Positions 1 through 12,016 of a DNA stretch of 64,000 nt are shown here, in pieces (within the stretch, counting starts at the first letter, position 1; each line of letters begins with the position of its first letter). Below the pieces are notes generated by a model. It was not told the origin of the DNA. It ran no database searches and saw only the letters and a list, made by a program, of their open reading frames with translations. Made by a program: the position numbers and the translations under genes. Origin of the DNA: Rana temporaria (lineage: Eukaryota > Chordata > Amphibia > Anura > Ranidae); NCBI RefSeq assembly GCF_905171775.1, contig NC_053494.1:44611981-44675980 (forward strand), given 5' to 3'.

Positions 1-2730
1 AGCCTATCTAATAACTTTCTGTGGTGCCATATAAAGAACTCATGCCAGTGCATCACCCTGCATCAGTCCATTGACTTCATTCTGTGCTTTCAACAAGGAT
101 GACTAGATGTGCCTTTGTGCTATAAATGTTACCATCCTGATGAGATGTTCAGGCATACCCATTCCTCACATGGCTATATACAGCTGTGATTGTTACAATA
201 ACCTGCAGATGATGAAAATCAGTTCTATGCTTATAGATCTTTTAAAGCATTTGCCTCTAAGAGAAATTCTTATCTGCTGTTGACCTATCATTCCTAAAGC
301 TGATCTGTATTATAGCTGCAATATTACTCTGAATATAATTTTATATGCAGAGCTTAGCGGGATATTATACTACAATATTTTCTACCGTATAGAGATTCCC
401 CTTTCTTAAAGTGAACTTGTCATTTGGACATGGATTGGCAAGAAACTGGTTCACCTAAAAAAAAACTGTCACCAACTAAAATGAAGGTAAAAGCATAAAT
501 AAATTAAGTATTTTGAATGCTCACATTCAGTGTTTTTCCTTTCTATAAATACGTTTTTTTTACTCACTCCATCAACAACCAAAATTGGAATATAACGGGC
601 GCTGACCAATCCACAGCTCTTCACTGTTGGACCATACATTTAAACATCCCCTTTTGAGACTGGTGTGCCTCTCTTACTATAATTTGTAGTCTTTTGATCT
701 TTTGGTACCATCTAAACCCCTTTTTTGCCTGTCGCCTAACGGTATCTTTCTGTGCCTACTGCTGAATACTGCATACTCTCTGCACTCTCCTGCTGGCCAC
801 AGCAGAGTTCTGCCAGCCGGCGGTCTGTCTTGGTGCCCCTATGCCCACCAGCCTGTGCTACTTGGTCGTTTTATGGTCCACCACAGGAATTGTTGCTGTA
901 CCTTGCCATATTGGGTCCTGAAGAAGCTGTGTAACTCGCAAAATGTTGATCTGGCAGACCTGGTCACCGGAAGCATACATTCTCTACATTGATGCTATGT
1001 TACCTGTAAACTAACTATACAATAATAGTCTTCTGGTAACTGAAGTATTGTTCTTTGCTACATTATTCTATGGACTGTTTGGAGGCTGAAATGCCTTTGT
1101 TCTTATCAATTCAATTTTAATGTTAATGAATAAGGATATTATGTTTTATAATTTTGTCTACTCTGCTATGCTAAGCCGTTTCGGTTATTTAGGTGTGATC
1201 TGGTCTAGGCCAGCCCTGCATTATTTTTTGCATTTTTTTTAATCACTTGCACTGTACCTTCAATGTTGCTAGAAAATGTGACCACTCGAGGAGCATCGGT
1301 TTGCTGGCACAGCCTATTCCTCTCACCTCCCTACATAAGGAAGAGGTGAAAAATAAGGGCCTGACCCGGCCTTTACTAGGAGACTTACTTTTGAACTTTT
1401 AAGTTCCTCCTTCAAGCTGTACTGTATACCTCTTACCTAGGAGGAAAGTGACACAGCATTATCCGTAGGATATGACAGGCTGAAATAGAGGCTCTATCAG
1501 ACCTCCAACCATTCCATCCACTGACAGTGATCACTTCAATCTTGCCTGATTATCTGCGTACCTGAAGTGCTGCACCGATCCCCTCATACCGAACTTAAAT
1601 CCTCCTATACAAATACCCGTGATGAAAGGACGTTGAACCTGAAACACGTCGGGTACTGAAGAGTTTTTTCAAATATTGGAGAGCAGGCAAGTAGGCTTTT
1701 CACATTGCAAAGGAAGTTGCACTTTGTAAGTGAATTTTCCCCAGAGCTTTGTGAATGTGGTATATCTCTGCTTACTTCTGTCATCCAATCATGTGCAAGC
1801 AGAAATAGTGTTTGTTTTTGTTTTTATCCATTCTTGTGATTGGCTATTTTTTGCAAAGTGAAATTTCACCACATTCACTAAGCTCCAGGGATAATTCCCT
1901 GGCAAAAGGAACAGCCTATTTGGCTTTAGTAAATGAACCTTGTAGCACTTTATTAATTCGGTATCTTAAATCTGTATTGAACTTAAAAAGAAAAATTATC
2001 CTGACCTCCAGCATCAGGTAAGTTTGTCATAATGTGCTAGTATGAGGAGCATACAGCTCCCTGTTAAAGGGAGTCTTCCAAGCTGCACTGTTAGTGCTCA
2101 GGCACTTCCATCTTCACCCAGTCTTCCCTCTCCCTGTTCGGTCCCTTGAATGGCTGGGCCACAATGACGTCACTCACCATGGCACAGAACAGGTGTCCTA
2201 ATGTACTTTGAGCTGCGCAAGCACCGTGTACATTACCCCTGACGGGCAGGAGGAAACATTACGTCACAAAAACCATATCTGTCGGCTTTTTATTTTTTGA
2301 TATTATTTTTAAGTTTAATACCACTTTAAAGTTATGGCTAGGAAATGTTTTATAGATCATTTTTATTAGCAGTGATAAAATTTGTGTATTTACATGCACT
2401 TGAGGAACTAGTTATGCTCGTTTTTTAAAACTTGACAAAAAATGTCTTTATTAACAGCCATTCAGATTCCATGTAATGTAGCAAAAATGTTAAATGAAGT
2501 GCTGAGAGATCCAGGTACAACTTTATTTTGATAAAAGTCAGGGGTACAACTGAAAAAAAGGTAGCCAACACATTTTGGGGGTCCAAGAGTGCCCCATTTA
2601 CCAGGGATTGATTGACAGCAATGTTAACAATCCAGAAGTGAACTGAACCTACAGTGTTATTTTTTCCAGTGTGAGTTATACTTATAGCTTGTTTGGAAAA
2701 TGTCAGGTGTCATTTTCCAGTGGAAGTCTG
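1..2730. other. Unassigned non-coding stretch
   Basis: No coding exon or complete element could be recognised. Reading frames such as 702-992 have no recognisable family, no codon signature and no splice context. At 1641-1653 there is a GAAACACGTCGGG motif seen in related forms elsewhere in the window. Around 2040-2280 the sequence resembles the GC-richer middle of TTAA-type frog repeats. Confidence 0.5.
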
Positions 2731-2733
2731 TAA

Positions 2734-3098
2734 AGCCTGGTATACACAGGCAAAATGTTGGGAGACATTGGCCTGTTAAAAAAATAACATCCGGCATTCG
2801 GCCTCTCTGTATGTCACCCTGTCCGACAGAAGCTGGACGGATTCTGTCAGAGGAGCATGCTGAAAAACTAGCAGCTGATCGGCTCCCAATTAGCACTCTC
2901 AGCCAATTGCAGAGAGTGCTGATCAAAATGTTCTGGGGGGAGGGCCGTCCCCCTGGAAAAACCCAACAGCTCAGTGGGGGAGATCACTGTACTAACTTTG
3001 CATAGTTAGTATAGCGTCTCCGACCGGAGCCGACAATTTTTTTTTTTTCCGTTCAAATGGGTTGAACGAAAAAAAAAAAACTTGGTGTGTACCAGGCT
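2734..3098. mobile_element. Harbinger-like MITE, family with AGCCTGGTATACAC ends
   Basis: The left end AGCCTGGTATACAC and the right end GTGTGTACCAGGCT are inverted with one mismatch, and the element is flanked by TAA on both sides (2731-2733 and 3099-3101). It has no coding capacity. The interior contains an imperfect hairpin around 2890-2925 and a poly-T/poly-A pair near 3040-3080. A related copy lies at 55465-55740. A 3-bp TAA duplication fits the PIF/Harbinger superfamily; that assignment is inferred. Confidence 0.75.
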
Positions 3099-3101
3099 TA
3101 A

Positions 3102-3947
3102 GAAACTAGACACCTGATTAGATTGAAATGAACATCCGTCTTTAACTAGTTTTTAAAACCAAGTCCAATGTGTGCATTAGTGTGTTTATTTACCTGTGTG
3201 GGTCTTTGTCACTGTGTTATTTTTGTACTCAGTGGCACACATACTATTTAAATCCAATCTCGCAGCAAAGGACCATTAAGATGCAGAGCTAAACTCATTA
3301 AATGTCACCTTCCTGTCACATCCATCCTATGGGAGCGCATTCAGTAGCGTTCCCCTAACACTTTGTATTGTGCTATTAATTGCATGCAGTTCAAGGGTCA
3401 CGAGTAATGCTGCTTCCGTCTTATGCATAATGCCACAATTACAAGAGTCGGCTTTTCATGCACAGAGATGGTAGGGCTAATGTAAATAGTGTTATTAACT
3501 TTACTGTGCCTTAATTAGCAAAATGTAGCTTCTGTGACTAGCAAATTATAGACGTAGCTGAGAGGAAACTGGCTGCAAAAAATGGTGTGGCCAGGAAGGG
3601 AAGTATTCTGGTAGAGATAACTATCATTTCAGAGTATTAGCATGTGGTTTGGCATAGCAGCTTAGGGGTAGATAAATACAGTGGGGGAAAAAAAAGAAAA
3701 TTCCCAGCCAGCAGGTAAAAAAAAGGCTCAAAAAGAGATAGACAGCTATATGCACAGGGGGTGTTTTACTGTCACAGCCTTTTTCACACCACTGCGCTTA
3801 ATGACACAGCTACAGAACACTTCAAAAATTCTGTCTTTTCCAGTCTGCTGTTTCATTGCCTATAATTAAAGTAAAAAATGTCCAATAAAAGTTAAACTTC
3901 ATGTTACCCTCTGCATAAATACTGTGTTTTATGTACGTGTTAAAATA
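3102..3947. other. Unassigned non-coding stretch
   Basis: Ordinary AT-rich sequence without recognisable exon, RNA gene or complete element. The reading frame at 3681-3869 has no family resemblance. Confidence 0.5.
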
Positions 3948-5040
3948 TTAAAGCGGTATTAAACCCAAAAACATTATACTGTATATTGCAGCTTACCAAT
4001 CCTTACATGTGGGGGATGCATTTGTTTTCTGTTTTTAGGCTTTTATGCCTCTGTTTTCTCCTGGTGATCTAGTCAGTAACACACCTCCTGTAGTATGGTG
4101 CCCCCACGCTACCCCCCCCGCAAGGGATGAGGATTTCCGAATGAACCCTCTCTTTAGATTCTCCGCCACATACTCAGACATGGCCTGGGTCTCCGTAATG
4201 GACAAGGGATAGGTCCAGCCCCTGGGCAGGGTTGTGCCAAGAACAAGATCAATGGCACAGTCAAAAGGCCTGTGAGGAGGAAGTACCTCAGCCGATTTTT
4301 TTTTTGCAGAATACATCACTATTTGCAGCAGGAAGAGCAGGAGATACTGTAGTGGTGGCCACAGGAATTCTCTCCTTTGGGGTAACCTTGAGTAGGAAGG
4401 GCTGAGCAAACTGTCAGGTCACCTCAGGCCAGGTGACAGATGCACACCGTTGGGGTCAGGAGTGCACCGCTAAAGTAGTGGACCCTACAGCTGACTGCTA
4501 TAGATGGAACTCTGGGTGGTTTAGGAAAGCAGGTCCACTGGAGCACCAATTCCCAAGGAGCGGAGTCTAAGAGCCAGCAGGTGTTCACCAGAGCCTTTCA
4601 CGCTCATGGTACGCTACTGGAGGATAGAGAGAAAGCAGCCGTCCAGCACAGCAAGGGAGCAAGGGATAGTCAGGAGATAATCCAAATGTCAAGGCAGCTA
4701 GCAGACAAGGATAGACAAAAAATACATTAAAGGTCGGGGTATCAAGCAGGCAGGGATAGTCACAGAAAAAGCCAAGGTAAACAGAAACAGACGTAGATCA
4801 CATGGCAAGAAGCGCACAGGAAGCCAAACATTAAATATTGCATAGGCAAGACAGGATTGGACAGCACAGTGTTAAATAGTGTATCCTGTTGAGGCTAAGG
4901 TGGAGCCACGCTGAGGAAGGATTACTTAACCATGCAGGTGTGAGAGTGCAGGCCCTAAGGCTGATACACAGACCAGAGGTAGGCACGCAGACAGGGCATG
5001 AAGGTATTACTGCAGGTTCATGACACCTGTTCTCTCAAAT
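3948..5040. mobile_element. TTAA-type repeat end plus composite repeat with gypsy scrap
   Basis: The start TTAAAGCGGTATTAAACCC is the kind of terminus shared by several TTAA-flanked repeats in this window (for example at 47707). From about 4045 it is replaced by a different block that includes a Ty3/gypsy fragment (listed separately) and a purine-rich stretch to about 5030. The outer limits of the composite are uncertain. Confidence 0.4.
4120..4300 (-). pseudogene. Ty3/gypsy polymerase fragment
   Basis: On the minus strand a translated stretch contains LPPHRPFDCAIDL, then YPLSITETQAMSEYVAEN and LKRGFIRKSSS. This is the conserved segment leading into the reverse transcriptase of Ty3/gypsy (chromovirus-type) LTR retrotransposons. 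In intact elements it continues into the catalytic fingers and palm; here similarity stops right after KSSS and runs into unrelated residues. No LTR or integrase was seen nearby. It is an old, isolated remnant. Confidence 0.75.
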
Positions 5041-7002
5041 ATATACTTTAGGAGGAAGATCAAAAGTTTTTTCGTGTTTGATAAAGGGGGAGGGCTAATA
5101 TCTCTGTCGAATTTATACTGTTGCCTTTATAGTGTTGTCCCTATTGAAGAGATTTTTCCCTTCCTGCTTGCTGTACTGCTGACAAGGCAATAAATGAGAG
5201 GAGATCTATACAATAGGCACCTGAAAGGCAATGAATACCCAAATATTTTTAGCGACTTTTCCAATTTTTTTTAAATACTACGACCATATTACTATGTCTG
5301 GACCTGGGAAGCTCGGGCGAAGGCCAGGACCCGATCATCCAAGGCTGATCTTCAGTTCTCAGTCGGTCATGTTCAGGTAGGGCAACTATGCCTAACAGGT
5401 CAGAGCCGGAGCTCTTATCTATCTGCCCGCTGATCTGCAGCTGAAATCCTTAAACAGGCTGGCAACGTCTCTTGAAACAAAAACACCCACATCTTCCCCC
5501 AACATCTCTAGCTGGCTGTCCGCAGTAAAGAGGAACTCAACAAGTTGCTTATAGCATCACCATTGTCGAAGGAAACATCTAGTCCAACATCTAGTCCGTA
5601 CTACTTCCCAAGAAGATCGAGAGGCAAAAGCCCGCCATGGTTAAGTATACTGAAACAATTCCAGTTTAAACAGATTTGATTTAACTTACGCACCAGAAAT
5701 AAAAAAGTAGATAATAACTGATAAAAGTTAAGAGGTAAAGAAAAAAGACATAAAGGGTAGTTGTAGTTTAAAAAAGCTTGTTTAAAGGGTAGGCTTGCCA
5801 AAGTGATATTTCAGGTATAGGTCGGGTCTTCAGGGGACTTCAATTACAAGATATATATCCCATACTGCCTGGCTTTGTTTCTGCACACCTTGGCATTTTA
5901 AGTGTCCTCCCACACACACACATTTGGTTTTTGTCAGTGTTCCTGATGTATTCTCTGAAAGAGAGTGTTCTCTTTCTACTAAACATGGCAGATATGCAGA
6001 CTCGGAACTGAAGAACAGAGAGACACCACCCATAGATTCCTTAAGTGATATAGCAAATTACTATGTAGTTTAAATCCACTAACATGTGTAAAAATTAATC
6101 CAGGGAAAGCAAAAAACTTTGCAAATATAAATTATTAACTCTGCTTTCCCCCATGCTTTGAGAATATTCATCATAAGCCCAGATCAACCTAAACATTGAT
6201 TTTTTTTTTATTTATTTAAGCATTTTGAAAAAACTTGTTCCATCAATTCAATTATGTAATGTAAAAACATCACATAAATTTGTGGTGAGAAGTGGGACCA
6301 GTAAAAGTAGAAAAAACAGCGTCACGATAAGCCACCTGTTAAATGTTATACCCCCTTTGTGCTAACATTGGTTACCTAAATTTTTTTGATTTATGTTTTC
6401 CTGTGCGGTTTTCTGACCACATAGCTCTGTCGCTCCAGGCCATTCCTCTCTCTCTGTGGATGGTGGGAGTAAACTATCTCCTGCCTGACAACGCCTGGAA
6501 GCTAGGGGTGCTGGCTGAATGACGTGATGGCTCGGTGATATTCAGAAGCATTGTTGGGCCCCTACATACTAGCTGGCGTTTTGTGGTCACATAAAAAAAC
6601 ATACAAAATAGTATTCAGAAAGTGAAATGTACACCTCTGCTTTAATGTAATGTTTATTTTGGAGTTTGTATATTGGAAGAAAATACACATTTTCTGAGTA
6701 TAGGTTTAACAACATTTATAGAAAGGGGGAAAAAAATGTTGTTAGCTCTAGAACATGTCAAACACAAGGCCTGGGTGCCAATTCCGGCCCTCCAGACCAT
6801 TTCATGTGGTCCTTGCATCTCTCCTGCAGCTGCGGCACTCCTTTCACCCCACCTTGTCTCAGAACAGAACTCTTCTGCCAGATCCTGTATTCTCTCTGGG
6901 AGGCTTGTCTTGACCCCCTGCCCTTCTCAGCAGTCAGCAGCAGAGAGGAACTCCTCCTATAGATTTGGAGCCTCTCTGTGCTGCCGAAGAACAGCCTCGT
7001 CT
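5041..7002. other. Unassigned non-coding stretch
   Basis: No exon with convincing splice sites and homology was found. Reading frames near 5601-6033 and 6666-7101 lack family resemblance. A poly-T with A-rich context lies near 6200. The right edge, 7003-7019, is the target duplication of the LINE that follows. Confidence 0.45.
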
Positions 7003-8476
7003 CCATCTCCCCTGATCTTTTTTTTTTTTTTCACAATCCAAGTTTTTTTGAAACATAATTGTAACAAAAGGTTGACATTTTGCATATCAATGAAACAGTA
7101 AACAAATACAGGAGCAATATTCGTCATATAAACAGATAACCATTGCTATAATTAAGTAACGGGTTGTCTAGTACATAGGTTTATGTAATGCAGTTGGATA
7201 AAAGGAAACAAGAAGAGAAGAAGTGAGGGAAGGAAAGAGGGAGGGAGGAGTGGTTGGGTCGAGGGGAAAGGGTAGGAGGGCATATTCAAGAGTATAGGAC
7301 TTGCATGGTTAGGTAAGTAGTCATGCTGAGTTTAAGCTCTATCAATACAGTGTCGTAGCAGACCAGAAATTACATCAACCAAAAGATCATAGGAGCATAC
7401 CTAAAATGAGGAACCAAGGGAGCATACAAATTCATGCAATCAGAGACTCATAGTCACTTGAGTAAATTAAGGATACCCAGGGTTGCCAAGTTGCAATAAA
7501 GCCTTCACTGTATTCATTTTTCATGGCAATTAGTTCTTCCATCTTATAGATAAATTGGACTCTGTCTAGCCAATCTTTGACACTCGGAACTCTGTTGGTT
7601 TTCCAATGCAGTGGAATCAATGTTTTTGCTGCATTTAACAAGTGTCGAGTTAAAGACTTCTTATAATTGTGTAGTGAGAAGGGATTAAAATGAAGCAAAC
7701 ATGCAGCGGCATTTAAAGTAATCGTGGTCTCTGTAATGTGCTTGATCCATTTGGAGACCATATCCCAAAAACTGTGTATTAAGGGGCACTTCCACCAAAT
7801 GTGTAGGAAAGTACCAACATCTGCATTTCAGCGCCAGCAGGTGTCAGAGATTGAAGAGGACCACTTTCTTGCTTTCTGCGGTGTGATATACCACTGTGTG
7901 AGCAGTTTGTAAGATGTTTCCTGAAATTTCGTGCTAAGTGAACATTTATGTGCCAGTATGCAGGCATTTTCCCATTGGGCGTCGTTGATTGTGAGCCCTA
8001 GGTCTTTTTCCCATCTGGGTTTGTGTTGAGTATGCTCCCCAGTATTCTGGGAATTCAGCCATGTGTAGGCTAAGGATGTCGTTTTCGACGTCGTAGATCT
8101 CATTAGGCAGATAGTTTCTAAGTGTGTTAGTTTCTGGTAATACATAGTTTTGTGTTTACTGTTGGTCAGGAAATCCCTTAGCTGTAGGTAGAACCAAAAG
8201 CCTGGGAACGAATTACCCAGATCGGCTTGGAGGTTCACAAGTGGTTTGATCTTGTTTCCTACCATGCAATGAGTGGCTAAGAGTTTCAGAGCGGGTTCAG
8301 GGGATGGAAGGTCCTTTGGTTCAGACCAGGTAAGAAATCTGGATTCCCCCCAATTAGGGTCAGGGGTCCTGGTATAGAGGCTAGATTATGCGAGCGGGCT
8401 ACTGTATGCCAAATTTTTATGGTATTAGCTACCAGGGGGTGGGAAACATGTTTGGGAGTCCATCTCCCCTGATCTT
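7003..8476 (-). mobile_element. 5'-truncated L1-type LINE insertion with target duplication
   Basis: The sequence CCATCTCCCCTGATCTT occurs at 7003-7019 and again at 8460-8476, an exact 17-bp direct repeat. Between them the insert begins with a T run from 7020, which is the poly-A tail of a minus-strand element. Its coding relic lies in the middle. The hallmarks (tail, 17-bp duplication, 5' truncation) are those of target-primed reverse transcription. The 5' break is at about 8459. Confidence 0.9.
7432..8265 (-). pseudogene. L1/Tx1-type ORF2 C-terminal relic
   Basis: Translating the minus strand gives the carboxyl end of an L1-type ORF2 in at least two frames (8265-7828, then 7761-7432). Recognisable pieces are YKLLTQWYITP, the cysteine motif region CWR*NADVGTFLHIWWKC at about 7850-7797, and LTRHLLNAAKTLIPLHWK. 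The motif keeps the CX3-CX7-HX4-C spacing, but an in-frame TGA sits inside it and the second Cys reads as Asn. Endonuclease and polymerase domains are absent because of the 5' truncation. The element cannot move itself. It resembles the relic at 40757-41602 but is clearly older. Confidence 0.85.
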
Positions 8477-8998
8477 AGCATTTATCTGATTCTGGTCATC
8501 CTCCAGACCCTGCACTTTCTGTTTCTCATCTTTGTCCCCAGCTTCTTCCTGGCAGAAGCACAATGTAAGGTGGGTGCACTGTGATGTAAGGGATGGTGGG
8601 GGGGGGGGGACTATTTACTTCTGCTGATGGGAAGCTCTTAACATTTAAGTAAAGGTGGGGGGGGGGGTGCTATGGAGTTGTAGTCCTACAGACAACCATA
8701 ATCCTGTTGCATTCTGTAATGAAATTGAGTTTTACACCCCAAATTGAATATGAATCTAAAATACAAAGAGTTGTTTTCACAATGTTACAAAAAACGAGGT
8801 TTCAACAGTGGCTGCTAGCCCAATTGTGTATATGGAAAAAATAGGAAATTACTACCAAGGGCTTTTGAGCAGCAAGGAAAACAGAGAAGAAATAGAGCAA
8901 CTTCTGAGCAAAAACGAACAATGAGGAAGTGAAAAGAGGAATGTCTGCAGGTAAAGGATGCTTATTATGGAAAAAAATGTTTTTCCTTTACAACCCCT
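8477..8998. other. Unassigned stretch with G runs
   Basis: Non-coding. It holds two G homopolymers (near 8600-8610 and 8658-8667) and nothing else recognisable. Confidence 0.5.
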
Positions 8999-9981
8999 TT
9001 AACTACTTGGGACCCGCGCTATAGTCAATTGACGGCTACAGCGCGGATCCCAAAATCCAAGTGGACGTCAATTGACGTCCACCCCTTTGGGCGGTCCCCG
9101 CGCGCTCCAGAGCGCGCAGCGGGGAAAATCTGTGTTGGCCATGTCCCTTGGACACAGCCAATTACAGATCGCCACGAACGGCCAATCAGAGTGGCCGTTT
9201 GCGATGCGATCTGTGCGGCCAATGAGAGATGATCTCATATGTAAACATATGAGATCATCTCTCATTGCCGTTTTACACAGAGACAGCGATCTGTGTCTCT
9301 TGTACATAGAGACACAGATTGGTCACCCCCCCCCAGTCACCCCCCTCCACCTACAGTTAGAACACTTTATAGGAAACATATTTAACCCCTTCATCACCCC
9401 CTAGTGTTAACCCCTTCAATGCCAGTCACATTTATACTGTAATTAGTGCATATTTATAGCACTGATCGCAGTATAAATGTGAATGGCGCCAAAAATGTGT
9501 CCGCCATAACGTCGCAGTCCCAATAAAAATCGCAGATCGCCGCCATTTCTAGTAAAAAAAATAAATAATAATTCTGTCCCCTATTTTGTAAGCGCTATAA
9601 CTTTTGCGCAAACCAGTCGCTTATTGCGATTTTTTTTTTTTTTACCAAAAATATGTAGAAGAATACGCATCGGCCTAAACTGAGAAAAAAAATGTGTTTT
9701 TTTTTTTAAATTGGGATATTTATTATAGCAAGAAGTAAAAAATATTGTATTTTTTTCAAAATTGTCGCACTTTTTTGTTTATAGCGCAAAAAATAAAAAC
9801 CGCACAGGCGATCAAATACCACCAAAAGAAAGCTCTACTTGTGGGGAAAAAAGGACGTCAATTTGGTTTGGGAGCCACGTCGCACGACCGCGCAATTGTT
9901 AGTTAAAGCGACGCAGTGCCGAAAGCTGAAATTTCACCTGGGCAGGAGGGGGGTATATGTGCCCAGTAAGCAAGTGGTTAA
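8999..9981. mobile_element. piggyBac-like non-autonomous element, copy 1
   Basis: TTAA at 8999-9002 and at 9978-9981 bound a 983-bp element with short inverted ends (CTACTTGG and CAAGTGG). It contains the shared internal block with an AT-rich core and, in reverse, the word AGCTCTACTTGTGGG, seen in the other copies as CACAAATAGAGCTTTC. There is no open reading frame. A perfect hairpin lies at 9221-9266. TTAA flanks are diagnostic of the piggyBac superfamily; assignment of this family is inferred from that. Confidence 0.75.
9221..9266. repeat. Perfect 22-bp hairpin in piggyBac-like copy 1
   Basis: Left arm 9221-9242 is the exact reverse complement of right arm 9245-9266, with a 2-base loop. 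It sits at the GC-rich end of the element, where other copies carry hairpins of unrelated sequence. Confidence 0.9.
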
Positions 9982-10433
9982 GTAAGCACATGCCTTCAGC
10001 CAAGTCAATCAATAAGCATAGGCTTATTCAGTATTTTCAATTTGGATCCATAGCCCCTAAAATTGCTGCAGACAAACCTGTTCTTTAAACTTCTTTCAGA
10101 AAAAGATTTAGAGCTGTCTTCTAGAACAAAAGCTTGTTCTCGCCTCTGTTCTTTCCAGCTATGTAATTTAGCATAGTGGGTAATTGCAGCATTCATGTCT
10201 AATAATATGTTGGATGGCAGAATGTAACTAAATAAACACGTTAAACGTATTACTCATCTTTTTTGAAATGCTTAGAAAAAAATATTTCTCGTCTATCACA
10301 TTCCTATTTATATGGGAATATATGGCTTCAGGATCTCAGAGTAGTTATTAAAAAGTATGTCCTTTGTCACATAGAGCAAGGTTTTTTAAGACGTGTTTTC
10401 TTTTGAAAAGGTTTACATTTTCTTCTTTACTTA

Positions 10434-10844
10434 GAGCCCTTTCACACTGGGGCTGGGGCGGCGTTGGCGGTAAAGCCACTTAGCAGTGCTTTACCATAAT
10501 TTTTGCAGACATATTCGGCCACTAGCGGGGCGCCTTTAACCCCCGCTGGCGGGCGAAAAAGGGTTAAAACTACCCGCAAAGCGCTGCTGCAGCGGCGCTT
10601 TGCCGGCGGTTTGGCCGCGCTGCCCATTCATTTCAATGGGCAAGAGCTGTGGAGGAGCGGTGTACACGCTGCTCCTTCAACGCACCAAAGATGCTACTTG
10701 CAGGACATTTTTTAACGTCCTGCAAGCACATTGCCTCAGTGTGAAAGCCCTCGGGCTTTCACACTGACACTGCAGGGGAGCCATTTTTCAGGCGCTATTT
10801 TTAGCCCAAAAACGCCTGAAAAACTCCCAAGTGAGAAATAGGTC
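10434..10844. mobile_element. Harbinger-like MITE with AGCCCTTTCACACTGG end
   Basis: Ends GAGCCCTTTCACACTGGGG and, inverted, GACCTATTTCTCACTTGGG are imperfect inverted repeats. TTA flanks both sides (10431-10433 and 10845-10847). The GC-rich interior carries GCGCTGC/GCAGCGGCGC repeats and a hairpin at about 10694-10726. It has no coding capacity. Confidence 0.65.
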
Positions 10845-10907
10845 TTAAAGAATTACAGAACATTGCTAGCATATAGCTTAAATGCACCTGTGCCCAGACC
10901 ATGGACA

Positions 10908-11819
10908 TTAACCACTTGCTTACTGGGCACATATACCCCCTTCCTGCCCAGGAAAATTTCCAGCTTTCATCGCTGTGGCACATTAAATGGCAATTGCGCA
11001 GTCTTGCAACATTGTACCCAAACAACATTTTTATAATTTCTTTCATACAAATAGAGCTTTCTTTTGGTAGCATTTAATGACCACTGAGTTTTTTATTTTT
11101 TGTTAAAGAACAAAAAAATACAGAAAATTTTGAAAAAAAAACATTTTTTTTTCATAGTTTGTTATAAAATTTGGTAAACGGGTAATATTTCTCCTTTACT
11201 GATGTGCACTGATGAGGTTTCACTGATGGGCACTGATAGGTACTGATAAAGTGGCACTGATGATACGGCACCGATGGGCACTGATAGGTGGCACTGATGA
11301 GGCTGCAATGATGGGCACTAATTAGGAGGCACTGATGAGGCTGCACTGATAGGTGGCACTGAGAGGTGGTACTGATAGGCAGCACTGATAGGCTACACTG
11401 ATGGGTACTGATAGGTGGCTCTGATGAGCACTGATAGGCGGCATTGATGGGCACTGTTGGGCATTGGTAGGCGACACTGATAGGCAGCACTGATAGGTGG
11501 CACTGATTGGCACTAATAGGTGGCACTGGTGGGCACTGATTAGCAGTACTGTTGGGCCTTGATAGGAGGCACTGGTTAGCAGCATGGGTGGGCAATGATT
11601 AGGAACACTGGTGTGCAATGTTGGGACCGATGTTTCTGTAACAGAAGCCATTCACTGGTTTCTGATAACCGGCTTCTGTTTACTTCCGCGATCAGGTGTC
11701 AGCCACTGTGATCGACTCGACAATCATAGAGCGCGCTGCCCGCATGCCGCAGGGATGTCTATGAATGCCTTCCCTGCGCTGTATCCATCTTGGCTATAGT
11801 GCAGGTGGAAAGTGGTTAA
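10908..11819. mobile_element. piggyBac-like non-autonomous element, copy 2
   Basis: TTAA at 10908-10911 and 11816-11819. The left end CCACTTGCTTACTGGGCAC is shared with copies at 18592 and, inverted, at 8999-9981. The word CAAATAGAGCTTTCTTTTGG follows. The centre has been filled by a degenerate tandem array (11200-11620). A weak hairpin (arms 11640-11649 and 11671-11680) lies near the right end. Confidence 0.75.
11200..11620. repeat. Degenerate minisatellite, unit around GGCACTGATAGGT
   Basis: Runs of GGCACTGATAGGT and GGGCACTGATAGG alternate with many substitutions. Long proline/cysteine/histidine-rich reading frames on the minus strand arise from it and are not genes. The same kind of array occupies the same place in the element at 18592-19721. 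Confidence 0.85.
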
Positions 11820-12016
11820 ACTATTCACATATTCTTAATGAGCCCCAATAAAGCTTTAAAACAAGCCATATCTGACCTCCCTAGCTTCTTTCAATGTGAA
11901 GTTATTCATTCTTTTTTTTGTAATTTCTTTATTTACTGTAGGTATAAGTTGCATTGTACAAACCAAGTCAAAGATAAGTGCATGATACCATTACATAAGC
12001 AAGCTGATATCATATA

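Noticed and set aside
702..992. 96-codon frame as a possible small gene or exon
   Set aside because: No recognisable homology, no splice sites of quality at its borders and an ordinary stop-free run by chance.
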